A stretch of 64,000 nt of DNA from Prorocentrum cordatum (GCA_963575745.1 CAUYUJ010020696.1:77501-141500), one strand, 5' to 3'; numbered from the stretch's first letter, positions 13,341 to 24,780 are shown. Notes: generated from the sequence alone by a model not told the origin. A program made the numbers and translations.

Positions 13341-14240
13341 GCGCGGGGGCACGCACGCACACGCGGTCATGTGCAGTCCTGGCGGCGCCTTCGTCGTCGT
13401 CGTCGTCGCAGGGAGTCCATTGCTGGACAAGGAACGGGGTACAGTCGAACCTAGGACAGAAGAACATCCCTCAAGAACACGAGACCCTCCGCCGGCCAAA
13501 GCAAACAGAACATCCAAGGGTGCCCTCCACAGTATGCACACGAACATCCAACGAACACAAAGCATACGAGGCTACCCTCCCCGAACCGACCTCGACCTTT
13601 TACCTCGGTCCGACTGCACAGGAAGGCCACGAGCTGGGCGGCGACGCCAACAGGGGCAAGCCAAGCTCGGGGGACCGCAGCGGCGGGCTGTGGCAGCCGC
13701 TGGCGGCGGCCAGCTGGGGTCCCCGCGTACTGGCGGCCAGGGTCGCGTCAGGGGGGGGGCACCCAACCCTTTTTCTTTTTGCTCCTTCATCAACGACGCC
13801 ATCATCATCACCCTCATCCATCACCCTCACCCTCTCTCTTATACCCGTCGATCGGAAGAAGTTGGTAGAAGCATGAAATCGGAAGGCGTTGGGAGCAGAT
13901 TGCACTTCCGCCCGCCCCCTGAAGAGGAGGGAAGAGAGAACGCCGCTCGACCCTTGAACTAGGAAGGCGCCTAAAGTAGATCGGGAGCTGGGCATCCCAA
14001 AATACCGATTTTCAACCACCGATGAACACTTTTTGTTGCTCCTCTATCAGCGGCGCCATCATCCATCATCCTCGGCGCTCATATGGTGGCAGACATGTAT
14101 GTTTGTGGCCGAGGATCTGCATTGCAGTGCCCAGAGGATCGTCGCCCCAGGGTATTATCCTATCCTTAAGTATCCATCATCCTCACCCTCTTCCTCATAT
14201 GCTTCGCCCTTCCTCCCCCAGTGGTGTACTGAGGTAGTGC
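13340..14240. other. unassigned stretch with short CGT runs
   Basis: Contains CGT runs at 13310-13330 and 13392-13410 and otherwise unique sequence. Frames on both strands are open but contradict each other, and no clear exon boundaries were found. Confidence 0.4.
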
Positions 14241-14243
14241 GGC

Positions 14244-14318
14244 CTGGCCAGTCTTCTGCCCCATCTTGATGTCCAGCATGCGGGCCCCCTTCTGGCCATC
14301 CTTCAAGTTGCGCATGAC
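14244..14318 (-). CDS. candidate exon of an inositol-polyphosphate-kinase-like protein (DIKMG motif)
   Basis: The 25 codons read VMRNLKDGQKGARMLDIKMG then QKTGQ. The upstream acceptor is GCGAG| at 14319-14320 and the downstream donor CAG|GC (GC-type) at 14243. Third positions are strongly G/C. LDIKMG matches the DxKxG catalytic signature of inositol polyphosphate kinases (IPK family, PxxxDxKxG), although the usual Pro is Arg here. It joins in phase 0 to the exon at 10638-10731, leaving a 3.5-kb intron that contains CTC, CAT and 81-bp repeats. Earlier and later exons of the gene were not identified with confidence. The exon boundaries are my reading, and the family call is inference. Confidence 0.5.
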
Positions 14319-14439
14319 CTCGCCGCTCTTTCGGCGAACAAGGGCGGGTGTGAGGAGGAGGAGAAGGGGGAGGAGGAGGAAGAGGAGGAGGCAAGCGTAG
14401 AATGAGTCCGAGGTCCTACCATCATCGCATCGGGCTCGC

Positions 14440-15020
14440 CTGGAGGCCGAGTACAACCCGCTGAATTAAAAGCCTTGGCCGCAAAGCTTGCGCAAGAAGC
14501 GATGCGTGTTTCTCGTTAGGCCACGGTGCCCCAGGACAATGTTGCAGCGACCAGCTTGCGACCCTGCAAAGCGTCTATTGTTCTTTAACATGAAAACGGC
14601 CAGATTGGGGTATGGACCAGAAAGCCGCATTATTCCCAAGGGTTCCTCAGAGAACATGGTCGTCACTCAGGGCAAACAGGTGGTTCCTCGGGCAACCGAA
14701 GAGTTGTGGTTTCGCGTGGAACTTCCTCAACCAAAGAACTCGCTGGTCCGTGACAGTGACGATTTCACTCGAGACGTCCTGGAAGCCACATTTCTTGTCA
14801 CATTCCATGTCGCCAGAAAGGGTCGATTCTGTCTGGGCACCGTCAAAACACCGATGATCGATAATGGATGAAAAGATCGCAGATCCAAAACTCCACGCTC
14901 AGACAGGACACGATGGCTGGTCAACCAGCCGTCCGAGATGGTTCTATCCAGACCCAGGTCCAAGAAGCAGAACACTCCGAAAGGTCGCTTTAGTGAACTC
15001 AGCTCCCCATCCAAGACACA
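14440..15020. other. unassigned ORF region
   Basis: A 127-codon plus frame (14488-14871) and two minus frames (14466-14666 and 14727-15263) overlap. None shows the G/C third-position bias of the exon islands and none resembles a known family. Possibly a decayed gene or retroelement fragment. Confidence 0.3.
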
Positions 15021-15044
15021 GAATTCTGAATCCCGCTCAGGCCA

Positions 15045-15160
15045 CCACTCCTCCTCCTTCGCCTTCTCCTCCTCCTCTTCCTCCTCCTCCTCCTCCTCCT
15101 CCTCCTCCTCCTCCTCTTCCTCCTCCTCCTCCTCCTCCTCCTCCCCCTCCTGCCCTGACT
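15045..15160 (+). repeat. CTC triplet array
   Basis: CTC/TCC triplets with CTT interruptions. Confidence 0.95.
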
Positions 15161-16330
15161 GACAGCGCCCCCGAGCTGGAGGCCGCCGCGGCCGCCTCCC
15201 GCGAAGCACGAGGGGACGGTCCGATTGCTTAACACCCTTGCCGCGGTGAAGCGCTGCAAGCACGCAGTCGCTCGGGAGGGATAGAACCTACGCGCACGGA
15301 GGTGCATTGGAGGTCGCTGGGGGGGCAGCGATGTTTTCGACTACACGCCAGAGCGACCCTGGGTAAGGTGACCTTTGGTGCGCGGCCTTGTGGGGGCCGC
15401 GGGGGGGACCAAACACGAGCGCGCAAGACGCTACAACCGCATCACACTCGGCGATCGGGGGGCCCCATTGGGCCCGCACCAAAAGTCACTCCGGTGAAGG
15501 GTTACTCTTACGTGTAGTCGCTCGGCCGGCGCGCTTGATCCCAGTACGCTCGGCCGGCGCGCTTGATCCGGCAGCAGCAAGCCTTGCGTCACCCACTCGC
15601 AAGAAGCTCGGCTCTCAGGTTTGATTTTACCGACGATTGGGCTGCTTAGGTTTGCTCTTTCTCTACGAGCATCACCCCCTTTCTCCGTCGCCCCCAAAAA
15701 AAACAGATCGCGCTCGCTGCCCCTAAACAAACTTCAAGAGGTACATTCTCCATGTCGGCGCTCGGCGCTGTCCGTCCGGCAAGGCAAAAATTCGGGAACA
15801 CGAGGGGTTCGGACCCCTCCAGGGTCCAGGGTCCCTGACATGGACGGGGTCGGCGCTTTCTTCCGAAACACCGAAAGCAGCACATCATGTTGATTCTAAT
15901 CGACCGAAGGTTTTGCCAGCGTTCATGTACAGCCACTCGGAGCAACCAGAACAAGGGCGGAAAGGACCCGCCACCTCGTGCGGGCCGCGATCGCAAAAGA
16001 TTTTGGAGAAAGAAGGACGAGAGTGCGGGACCTTGACTTCCGGTGTCATGATTTTTAACAACGCGGACCCCCGGAGGTCTAGAGACTGGACATCTTACCC
16101 GCAACCGCCTTGTGATCCTTCGCCGTGTTTGACCATCGCGGGGTCCGGTGAGGGCCCCCGTCTTCCGAAAACGACGAAAAATCATCCGCCATGATCTTCT
16201 CACCGCGCGTGGAAGCGGGGGAGACGGGAAGGCTGCGAAGGAAGACTTGGCTGCCTTTCGATTCGGAGGACCTACCTTAACTCGGGGGCGCGCAAACATG
16301 GATCAGCGATCCACGGATTAGGCGCGCGGT
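15160..16330. other. unique stretch with a 217-codon minus frame
   Basis: The minus frame 15646-16299 is open for 217 codons. It contains Cys-rich text NMMCCFRCFGRKRRPRPC and no motif I recognise, and codon bias is moderate. A 28-bp direct duplication with CTCGGCCGGCGCGCTTGATC occurs at about 15521 and 15550. Not called as a gene. Confidence 0.3.
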
Positions 16331-16339
16331 CACCAAATC

Positions 16340-16502
16340 CCTGGATCGGGGGAGGTGCCCTCCCCAAAAGGCGGCCAGTTCCGCCTCGTTCGGCGGCTGA
16401 GATCCGCGATTCCCCATGGAAACGGGACCCGTCCCTAATCCACGCCCCGAAATCCATGTTTGCGATCGCCTGATTAACCGCGGATGCCACGTCGGCGAGC
16501 AG
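16340..16502 (-). CDS. candidate exon (LLADVASAVNQAIANMDF)
   Basis: Minus-strand text LLADVASAVNQAIANMDFG continues into AWIRDGSRFHGES with good G/C third-position bias at its start. A GGACAG acceptor lies at 16503-16505. The 3' limit is not clear. Neighbouring sequence is a GAG array. Function unknown. Confidence 0.35.
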
Positions 16503-16544
16503 CTGTCCCCCTGGCTCCTTGCACCGCCCCCAGCCCCAGAGGGA

Positions 16545-16780
16545 GGGAGAGATGAAGAGGAGGAGGATGAGGAGGAGGAGGAGGAGGAAGAGGAGAAGGA
16601 GAAGGAGGAGGAGGAGGAGGAGGAGGAGGGACGCTGCTACGTTTCTAGCTCTAGGGAAAACGGGGCCAGAGCCGGCGGGACGGCGCAGGCGAGGCTGAGC
16701 AGCGCCGCAGAGGAGAAGGAGAAGAAGGAGGGGGGAGGAGGACGAGGAGGGGGAGGCGAGGCGAGGCGAGGGCGCCAGAG
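16545..16780 (+). repeat. GAG triplet array and GA-rich sequence
   Basis: GAG triplets at 16555-16630 and again in GA-rich sequence at 16700-16780. It occupies the space between two minus-strand coding islands. Confidence 0.9.
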
Positions 16781-16839
16781 TCGGGCACACAGATGTACCC
16801 GTGCCCTTTTGGGCAGGGCGCAAGAGGCCGTGGCCTCAG

Positions 16840-16965
16840 ATCGTGTCCGAATAGACGTCGTGGACGAAGTTCCTCAAGGACCCGTGCACGAACCAGGCAA
16901 GGAACGATATGCGTGCGAGCCGGGAGAAGTAGAAGGCGTGACAGAGGATGTAGGATGTTCATGAA
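16840..16965 (-). CDS. candidate exon with aromatic, membrane-like text
   Basis: Minus text YILCHAFYFSRLARISFLAW then FVHGSLRNFVHDVYSDTI has C or G in nearly all third positions. A TGA follows. No AG acceptor falls in the right phase upstream, because an in-frame TGA precedes it, so it may be a decayed or differently bounded exon. A longer, less convincing frame overlaps it. Function unknown. Confidence 0.3.
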
Positions 16966-17269
16966 CCTGGTCAGGATCGAATCGGCGTGGTCGGTGTCGT
17001 GGCTGCTCCTGTTGATGGTCGTCGGTAGTCGGTGCTGTATGCTGGTGTCGCTGCTGCGTTGCTGTTGGTGTTGCCGTCGGTGTCGCTGTCGGCGTCGCTG
17101 TGTTAATGTCGATGTTAATCGGTTGATTGGAATCGTCAGGGGTAGAAGTCTCATTTAAGAATTCCAATGGTTCCGTGTCTGTGTCGTCCACAGCGGTCAC
17201 CATCACCATCACCGTTTTACCTTCACCGTTTTGGCACCAGAATTGCCCCATCCACGGCATATATCATCA

Positions 17270-19540
17270 TCATCGGTGGTGTAGTCGGCGTTCCTGTATA
17301 TTTGGTGTTGTTGTGCTGGTGGTGGTGGTGGTGGTCATTTGGCGTCGGCGCTGGAGGTCAGGAAAAGTTATTGGTGCAATTGGCGTCGGGGAGTTTGCGC
17401 CCTCAGCTGTTGTATGCAGTGAAAGCGCTCTCAAGAGAGTCCACCATGTGGTGTCTGTCGCGGCTTTCAACCATCTCACGTCGTTACTGTCGTAGTGGAG
17501 ATATCGTCGTGGATGGATGGCGCCGTTGGTGTCGCTGTCCGTGGCTTCGTCCCTCGTGTTCGCGTGCAGGCTTGCCAAAACCTTCCTTACGTCGTCGTCC
17601 CATCTTTTCTTTTGGCCTCCGTGCTGCCGGTGGCCTTGCTGTTTTGCGTCGAGGCTGGGGTTCCAATTCAATACACGGTGTGTCCATCGGTTCTGCGGGT
17701 GGCTTGAACCGAGTGTGGCCCAACGCCAGACTTTTGCGCGATGTATCTGTAGTACGCCGGGGATGTCGTGCTTGCTCATGAGTTCCTCAGCCCTACGTGT
17801 GCTCCGGCGGATGAAGTCCGACCACAGCTCGTCTGTCGTCTGCTCGTGGGTCTGGCGTGCGTCATTGTTGTCTTCTTGTGAGCTGGTCTGTTCTGATGGG
17901 GAGGGGGGGGTGCTGGATGCGCCGTGGTCGCTGGAGTCGTCAGGGTGGACGCTGTCTGCGACGTGGTTACTTTGCCTGTCTGCTGTTGGTGCGGCGTGCG
18001 TTCGTAAGGTGAAGTTTGTGCGCCTTCTCGGAGTTCCGATGATCGCCCGAACCATCCGTCGTTGAGTGCGGCGTAGCTGTTGTCGGAGTGGCTCTGTCAA
18101 GGTCCACTCTTCCGCGCCGTATGTCATCGTGGGAATGACGGTGACTCGGTAAAGCCTGAGCCTGTGTTTGAGTGGATAATGCTTGCTCGTCAGTTCTTGT
18201 CTGTGGACTGTGAGGCATGCCCACGCAGCTTGGATCCTGTGTTGGATCTCGGTCGCCGCGGCATCTTGGAATGTAACCGTCTGGCCGAGGCATGTCAACT
18301 TCCCAGTGTGAGGAATTATTGTAATGTCCATGTTTGCGACGCTGGTAGACCGAGTCCGGGTCTTGGTTTGGTTGGTAATGATTTGTTTTGGACGGGTGTA
18401 TTTCGAGGCCGTGTGGTTTCGCTGCTGTGACCAAGTCTGCTAGTAGAGTCCTCAGGTTGGGTAGCGTTTGGCTAACTAGCAAAATGTCGTCGGCGAAGCG
18501 GAGGTTGGTGAGAACAAATTGGCTGGCGTGCGCCAATTGGATTCCTTTTCGTCGCCGCTGCCATTCCGGAATGAGTGGTGCTAGAACGTGCTGTAGAAGG
18601 GCGTTGAAGAGCAAGGAACTTAAAGGGTCTCCTTGCTTCGTGCCGCGTCGTAGTTTGAACGGCTTACTCGTGGAGTCGGTGCGTGCTACGGCCTGTTGAT
18701 CGTGGTAGAGGCGTTGGAGTAAGTGGACGTAGTCGGGCGACCCGCCCTGGTGACGCAGTGCTGCCCATAAGCTGTCGTGTTCCACTGTGTCGAATGATTT
18801 GTTGAAGTCTACTGCTGCGATGCACAGAGCCTGGATCCATTCAGAAGCCCATTCCCGCAAATGTTAAGTGTGAAGAAATGGTCGCGCGTGCCGCGCCCAG
18901 GTCGGAAACCTGCTTGGTCAACGGGCTGTTGTTGATCAAGTACTTGTGAAAGCCGGTTGTATAGCAGGCGGCTGAACAGCTTGTAGAGCATGGGTATAGT
19001 ACATATTGGGCGGTTGTTCTGCGGGAGAGAGAGAGAGAGAGAGAGATCGCCCGATTGGGAATGACTGTAATCACCGTCTTCCGCCAGCTTGCTGGAGTCG
19101 GGGCGTTTGGCTGGATGACCGCGTTGTACAACTGTAACAAAGCATGTTGTAGTTCCCGGCATGGGTTTTTAGCATTTCGGCCTTGATTCCTACGTCGTCG
19201 TGTGACTTGCCAGTCTTGAGCTGCGAGATTGCTGATTTGAGCTCTTCGGCCGTGAAGGGTGAGATGTGGCTCTGGATGTCGCTCGTGGTTGGTGGTGTGT
19301 CGCGGGTGCTGGTGGAATTGTACAGCTCCTCGTAGAAGTTCGCGAATACGTTGGCGATCCCTTGGCGGGTAATGTGCTTGGTGCCGTCGCTCCCATGCAT
19401 CTCTGTGATCAGAGTTCGCTTTCGTCTCGTTTTGATGGTACTGATGCGTTCGAGGTCTCTGTGCTGCTCCAGAATAATGCTTATCTGCTGTCTCCTTTCG
19501 CTGCGCTTTTGTTGTCGGATGTGGTTTGCATTTCTTAGCT
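17270..19540 (-). pseudogene. LINE reverse transcriptase, frameshifted
   Basis: Frames in transcript order: 19071-19400 (VFANFYEELY, FTAEELKSAISQLKTGKS), 18809-19162 (RPICTIPMLYKLFSRLLYNR, GFRPGRGTRDH), 17967-18860 (AAVDFNKSFDTVEHDSLW, RRGTKQGDPLSSLLF, and LRFADDILLVS at about 18486-18500, which holds the catalytic Asp pair) and 17270-18331 (VIPTMTYGAEEWTLTEPLRQ). These are the ordered RT motifs of LINEs. At least three frame changes are needed. One coincides with a GA run at 19025-19047. Confidence 0.88.
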
Positions 19541-19984
19541 AATCGTTCGTCTTCTGGTCGTGTCTGCCCTTGGAATGCCCTTGCACTGGTTCACGAGGTG
19601 GGTGATGATGTCGCCACGGTTGCGGCCTGGCTCGTCGATTCTGCCGGTGTCGTTCGCCGCTGTGGGTGGTCGCGTCTGCCCGTTGGTCGTGCTGCGTAGC
19701 ATGGCATTGTTTAGGCCTTGCTCGATGGCGTCGTCAAGGTCGTTTGGATCAGCAGGTAGATGGTCGCCCTGTAGTTTGGCTCTCTATTGCCTTCGGTACT
19801 CATCGGGGTCCGTGTGCTCCCATTGTTGGTTGGTGGAGCGTCTGGTCGGCCTCGGGCGTGCTGACTGTTTTTTCCCCTACCTAGGCTCTGCCTAGAAGGG
19901 TTCTTACTTTATATGCTTAAAGGGCCGGACAGTGTTGCCCGCCCCGGGTGGTTACCCCAGCATCCGCCCCGCGGTTCCCCCAGT

Positions 19985-20482
19985 GACGTCCTCTTAGCTT
20001 AGCGTTGCTTATCTCATCTTAGCTTAGCTTAGTTCATATTAGCTTAGCTTAGTTGCATCTTAGCTCAGGTTTATCTTAGCTTAGCTTACCTTCATCTTAG
20101 CTTCGCCGAGTTTTAGCATAGCAGAGCGCAGCATAGCATAGCAGAGCGTAGCACAGCATAGCGCAGCACAGGATAGCTTAGCAAAGCCCAGCATAGCACA
20201 GCATAGCGCAGCATAGCATAGCATAGCATAGCATAGCATAGCGCAGCACAGCACAGCACAGCATAGCACCGCGCAGCATAGCATAGCATAACATAGTAGA
20301 GCATAGCATAGCATAGCATAGCGCAGCTTAGCATAGCATATCATATCATAGCACAGCTTAGCATAGTACAACGCAGCATGACATAGCATAGCTTAGCATA
20401 GCATAGCATAGCGCAGCATAGCATAGCATAGCATAGCATAGCATAGCATGGCATAGCATAGCATAGCATAGCATGGCAACTA
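19985..20482 (+). repeat. AGCAT pentanucleotide satellite inside the LINE
   Basis: Degenerate AGCTT units lead into a long run of AGCAT, AGCAC, AGCGC and AGCTT pentamers. The array lies exactly between the end of the endonuclease (SDH motif) and the linker to the RT domain. Confidence 0.95.
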
Positions 20483-20499
20483 ATGCTGCTTTCCTAGGG

Positions 20500-21518
20500 G
20501 CTCCAACTTCTAGGTAGGGTCGCACTGGGGTAATTGCACTGGGTTGTGACAGTTTGAAACGCATGTGTAATGATACGGCTTTGTGGTCAGAGTTGAAATC
20601 AACAATGTTGCTGGATTCGGCATTCCAGCATGCTGGTAGTAAGCATCTGTCCACCAATATGTAATCGTACAGCACTGCCTACTGCCTAGATTTGCTACCC
20701 GTTGTAGTGTAGGTGATCAGCTTGCCTTGAGGCTTGCGGAAGAACGCGTTCACGATTGCAAGCCGTTCGTTAGTGGCCCAATGTCACAACCATTGGCCTC
20801 TGGAGTTTTCGTCGCCAAAGCCGTGGGGGCCCACGTATCGAGAGCAAACGTCAGATCGCTGTTCTCCAGAGTCGGCATCGCCATGAAGAGGACCGCAGCC
20901 AACTTGAGCGTTGAAGTCGGTACCCAAGATTGTGCGCATGCGTCGGGAGCGGGCCTCGCGCAGTAGAGCGCTGGTGGTGTCGTACAGCTGCTGGATGTGG
21001 TTGTCTGTGTATCCTGCATGCCGGAAGTATGCCGATATCAATTGTAGTCTAGTTGTCCCCTTTCTGATTGTGACCGTTGCGAGTCTTGCAGAGATGGCCT
21101 GGAACTTACATATGTGTTTGCTCCAGCGCTTATGCATAAGAATTGCGACTCCATGCGATCGGTTGTCGTTGGCAGACCCTGCAAACATATGTCCGTCTGC
21201 AGTGATCCATAATTCTTGTCGCGCCGTCCTCAAAATTACGTTGATCAAAATTGCATCCAAATGCGAATCACGTATCTCATGCAGTAACTCGTCGATCCGG
21301 TCACTTGTTTCTAGCGACCTCGCGTTTTTGTGGACGACTGTGAAATCGATGTAGGTGGGTGATTCGTCGTCGTCGTCGTCGGGTAACTGGGAAAGGCATG
21401 CAAGGGCGGCGTCGGGCTGCGTCGGGCTGCGTCGGGCTGCGACGGGCTGCGTCGGGCCGCGTCGTCGCGGAGTCATGAGGTCGACTTGGTGTCGCTTTGG
21501 GCTCGCCAAGGGGGTCAA
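20500..21518 (-). pseudogene. LINE endonuclease domain (exonuclease-endonuclease-phosphatase fold)
   Basis: The frame at 20784-21518 carries the N-terminal NARSLE strand, HLDAILIN, a SHGVAILMHK block, an LQLISAYFRHAG block and ILGTDFNAQVG (the GDFN-like motif of APE-type endonucleases, with T in place of the usual G). A second frame (20500-20675) gives YDYILVDR and FNSDHKAVSLH, the terminal SDH motif. A frameshift near 20700 separates them. The usual catalytic Glu of the early xxE motif is not evident. The domain ends where the AGCAT array begins. Confidence 0.85.
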
Positions 21519-21720
21519 CGCTGGGTCGTCGGGGAGTCATCGGAGGGTCATCTGGGGGTCGGGGGGGAGATGCGGGGGTGGCGTCGGGCTGCGTCGGGCT
21601 GCGTCGGGTTGCGTCGGGCTGCGTCGGGCCGCGTTGTCGCGGACTCGCAGGGTCGTCGTAGGTTCGTCTGGGGATCGCGGGGAAGCCAACGTGGGGTCGT
21701 CGGGGGGTCGGCGCGAGGTC
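21360..21720 (+). repeat. GCGTCGGGCTGCGTCGGGCT minisatellite
   Basis: 10- to 15-bp GTCGGGCTGC units in two blocks (21410-21470 and 21580-21640), with GTCGTCGGGG blocks between. On the minus strand they encode RRSPTQPDA-type repeats in line with the LINE 5' region. Confidence 0.85.
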
Positions 21721-22059
21721 GGCGCGAGGTTGGCTCAAGGATCGAGGAAAAGGCTCAAGGCCAAAGAAATGTTGCAACGATTGGTACCGACTTTCTCTAC
21801 TGTGATCTTCGCCTGAGTTAAGCTGCGCTGGTCGAAAACGTAAGGATGCAATAGGGAAGCCGCTGTCTACGTTACTGTACTTTCCTCGTCCTCCTCCTCC
21901 TGTGGGTGCTGGTGGTGGTGAAATGCGGGGGTCAGTGTTTAGGTTGGTTGGTGTTGTTGGTCGGTGTTGGTCGGTCTGGTTGTCTGTGGGTGTCGCTGCT
22001 GGTGGCCTGTGGGCGTCGCTGCTGGTCGGCGTCGGCTGGTCTGGTGGAGGTGGAGATGA

Positions 22060-22950
22060 AAGGTCGGATGCCTGATGTTGGAGGTCGGAGTGTGGAAATG
22101 GCGGACGCAGGCTGTCGATAGGCAAAAGTGTGGGTGGGAAGTCGGGGATAGGTGGAGGTGGAGTTGGAAGGTAGGATGCCCGAGGTTGGAGGTCGGAGCG
22201 TTGCGCTGGTGGGCATTGGACGTCGACACGTCGAAGTGAAGGTGGAATGTCGGATGTTGCAGGCTGGAGATGGGTGAGTTGCGCTGGTGGACGCTGGAGG
22301 TCGATTGGTGGAGGTGGAGGTGCGGAGTCGGATGCTGGATGCTGGAGGTCAGAGTGCTGCGCTGGTGGACGCTGGAAGTCGACAGGTGGAGGTGCAAGTG
22401 GAGAGCCCGATGTTGGAAGTCCGGAGCCAGAGTGTTGCTTTGGTGGACGCTGGAGGTCGATAGGTCGAAGTGGAGGTGGAACGTCGGACGCTGGAGGCTG
22501 GAGGTCGGAGTGTTGCGCTGGTGGGCTCTGGAGGTAATTTGGTGGAGGTGGAGGTGGACAGTCGGATGTCGGAGTGTGGAGGTCGGAGTGCTGCACTGGT
22601 GGAGGTTGGAGGTCGATCAGTGGAGGAAGAGGTGAAACATCGGATGCTGGAGGCTGGAAGCCGGAGTGCTGGGCTGGTGAACGCGGCACGTCGATAGTTG
22701 GAGGTGGAAGTGGAAACTCGGATGCTGGAGGTTGGTGGTCGGATTTTTGCGCTGGTGGACGCTGGAAGTCGATAACTAGGGGTGGATATGGAGAGTCGAA
22801 TGCTGGAAGTCTGGAGTCAGAATGCTGTGCTGGTGGACGCTGGAGGTCGATGGGTCGAGGTGGAGGTGGAGAGTCGGACGCTGGAGGCTGGAGGTTAGGG
22901 TGTTGCGCTGGTGGACGCAGAAGTTCGATTGATGGAGGTAAATATGGTGG
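22060..22950 (-). repeat. 78-bp minisatellite encoding a 26-residue proline-rich repeat
   Basis: About eleven 78-bp units. On the minus strand each encodes a variant of PPAQHSDLQPPASD plus a PPPPxPIDLQR segment, 26 residues per unit, in one long open frame that extends from 21301 to beyond the assembly gap at 23171. The unit is a multiple of three and no stop occurs in the frame, which is consistent with selection or recent origin. The frame sits just upstream of the LINE endonuclease but is out of frame with it. It could be the N-terminal ORF of the LINE or an unrelated repeat protein. Confidence 0.7.
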
Positions 22951-23059
22951 TGGTTCCGGTGCTGGTCGCCGTTGGCGAAGGCCGTCGTGTCGGTCGGCGC
23001 TAGGGTCGCAAAGCCGTAGATGGCCCAGTGCTTGGAGTCGTCGTTCGCTGTCATGGACA

Positions 23060-23345
23060 CGCGCCGAAGGAGGAGGGGAGAGGAGAGGAGACGAGGAGAG
23101 GAGAGGACAGGAGAGGACAAGGAGAGGAGGGGAGACGAGGAGGAGGAGAGGATAGGAGAGGAGAGGAGAGNNNNNNNNNNNNNNNNNNNNNNNNNNNNNN
23201 NNNNNNNNNNNNNNNNNNNNNNNNNNNNNNNNNNNNNNNNNNNNNNNNNNNNNNNNNNNNNNNNNNNNNNGCATGGCACACACACACACACACAGCGAGA
23301 GAGACGGACAGGGTAGGGGAGAGAGGGGGGGGTGACGTACATGGA
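23060..23345 (+). repeat. GAGGAGAG polypurine tract, 100-N gap (23171-23270) and (CA)n
   Basis: GGAGAG units run into a gap of exactly 100 N. A CA run and GA-rich sequence follow. Confidence 0.95.
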
Positions 23346-23915
23346 GAGAGATGGAGACAAGATAGATAACAACAACACACAAACGAACGAGTTCCACCGA
23401 AACAAATATGAAACCGTGTGCGTATATCTTTGTATATACATACGTGTATATATATATATATATGCATGAACACACTTATGTATGTTGTCCACCGTGGGAA
23501 GACACATTCAAACATGAAACTGGATATGGTACACGGATGTGTAGGTATACATCTAGATACACATATAGCTAGATGAAACACCTACAAACATGTATACATC
23601 TATAAGAAAATATATGCTACCCAGCGTAAACCCCAAACAATGTGTTTTTTGGGGGGAAATCCGTGCTATGCAATTTGTACGTATGTATGGAGCCATAAAG
23701 GTGGTGCACTGTATGGGCTGAAATCTAGGTTGTGTAATACACTTTGCGCAGTCCAAGTTTTGCAGTACATGTGATAACATCTCTGTTGTGCATTCTACGT
23801 GGTGGAACTGAATTTTACCCATGCTTTGACACATCCCATGCTCTTGCAAACATCCCACCCACCCACCCGCAACTTGGTTTGCAAAACCTCTTAAGACCAT
23901 GACGGTAGGTACCAA
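23345..23915. other. AT-rich unique spacer with part of a dispersed repeat
   Basis: No coding island was seen. The end (about 23840-23895) contains CATCCCACCCACCCACCCGC and a GGTTTGCAAAACC tract that recurs near 25710 and 31070. Confidence 0.6.
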
Positions 23916-24780
23916 ATGGCACTTCGCAACGACGCCGACGCCGACGACGACAACGACACCGACGACAACGACGACGACGCCGACGACGACGACTACGACG
24001 GCACCGACGACGTCTCCGACGACTTCGACGACGACGACGACGTCTCCGACGATTTCGACGACGACGACGACAACGACGACGACGACGACGACACCGACGA
24101 CGACGACGACGCCGACGCCGACGCCGACGACGACGACGACGACAACGACGACGACGACGACGATGACGCCGCCGTCGACGACGACGTCGACGCCGACGAC
24201 GACGCCGACGACGACGCCGACGCCGACGCCGACGACGACGACGACGACGACGACGACAACGACGTCGACGACGACGACGACGACGGCGGCGACGACGACA
24301 ACGCCGACGACGATGACGACGAAGACGACGATGACGACGCCGACGACGACGACGACGAAGACGTCGCCAACGAAGACGACGACGACGACGACGACGAGGG
24401 AGGAGGGAGGACGACGACGGCGACAACGACGACAACGACGAGGGAGGAGGGAGGAGGGCGACGACGCGAACGACGAAGAAGGGAGGACGGCGACGCCGAC
24501 GACGACAATGACGAGAGAGGAGGGAAGACGACGACGACGACGACGACAATGGCGACGAAATAAGAGAGACGACGACGAGACGCCGACGACGGACGACGAC
24601 GACGACGAGGGAGGAGGAGAAAGGACGACCACAGCGACAACGACGACGGAAACGACCACGACGCCAAAGAGGACGACGACGACGACGACGAGGAACGACA
24701 GAGGACGACGACGGCGACGACGACGACGACGAAAGAGGAGAGAGGACGGCGACGACGACGACGACGACGACGACCCAAGA
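23915..24780 (+). repeat. (GAC)n/(ACG)n array
   Basis: About 860 bases of GAC triplets with GCC, GTC, AAC and GAGGGAGGAGG interruptions. Long open frames in all registers (poly-Asp, poly-Thr, poly-Arg, poly-Val) are consequences of the repeat. Confidence 0.96.

Larger units (their letters stand above)
17270..21520 (-). mobile_element. non-LTR retrotransposon (LINE, APE-type endonuclease), decayed and interrupted
   Basis: Read on the minus strand, an endonuclease domain (about 21380-20500) is followed by an AGCAT satellite and then a linker and reverse transcriptase (about 19540-17270). Several frameshifts and a GA microsatellite inside the RT make it non-functional as it stands. The C-terminal part has the basic KKRWDDDVRKVL block common in LINEs. 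No poly-A tail or target-site duplication was identified. The clade is not determined. Confidence 0.88.

Noticed and set aside
14488-14871. 127-codon plus ORF considered as a gene
   Set aside because: No codon bias, overlapping minus frames are equally open, no motif and no splice context. Left as unassigned.
19560-19895. 111-codon plus ORF opposite the LINE linker
   Set aside because: It is the complement of the LINE linker region. The minus strand holds recognisable LINE text on both sides.
21728-21745. TTGGCTCAAG, matching the last ten bases of the dinoflagellate spliced leader
   Set aside because: Only 10 of 22 bases match, it is on the plus strand in a minisatellite and has no gene downstream. 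Chance is likely.
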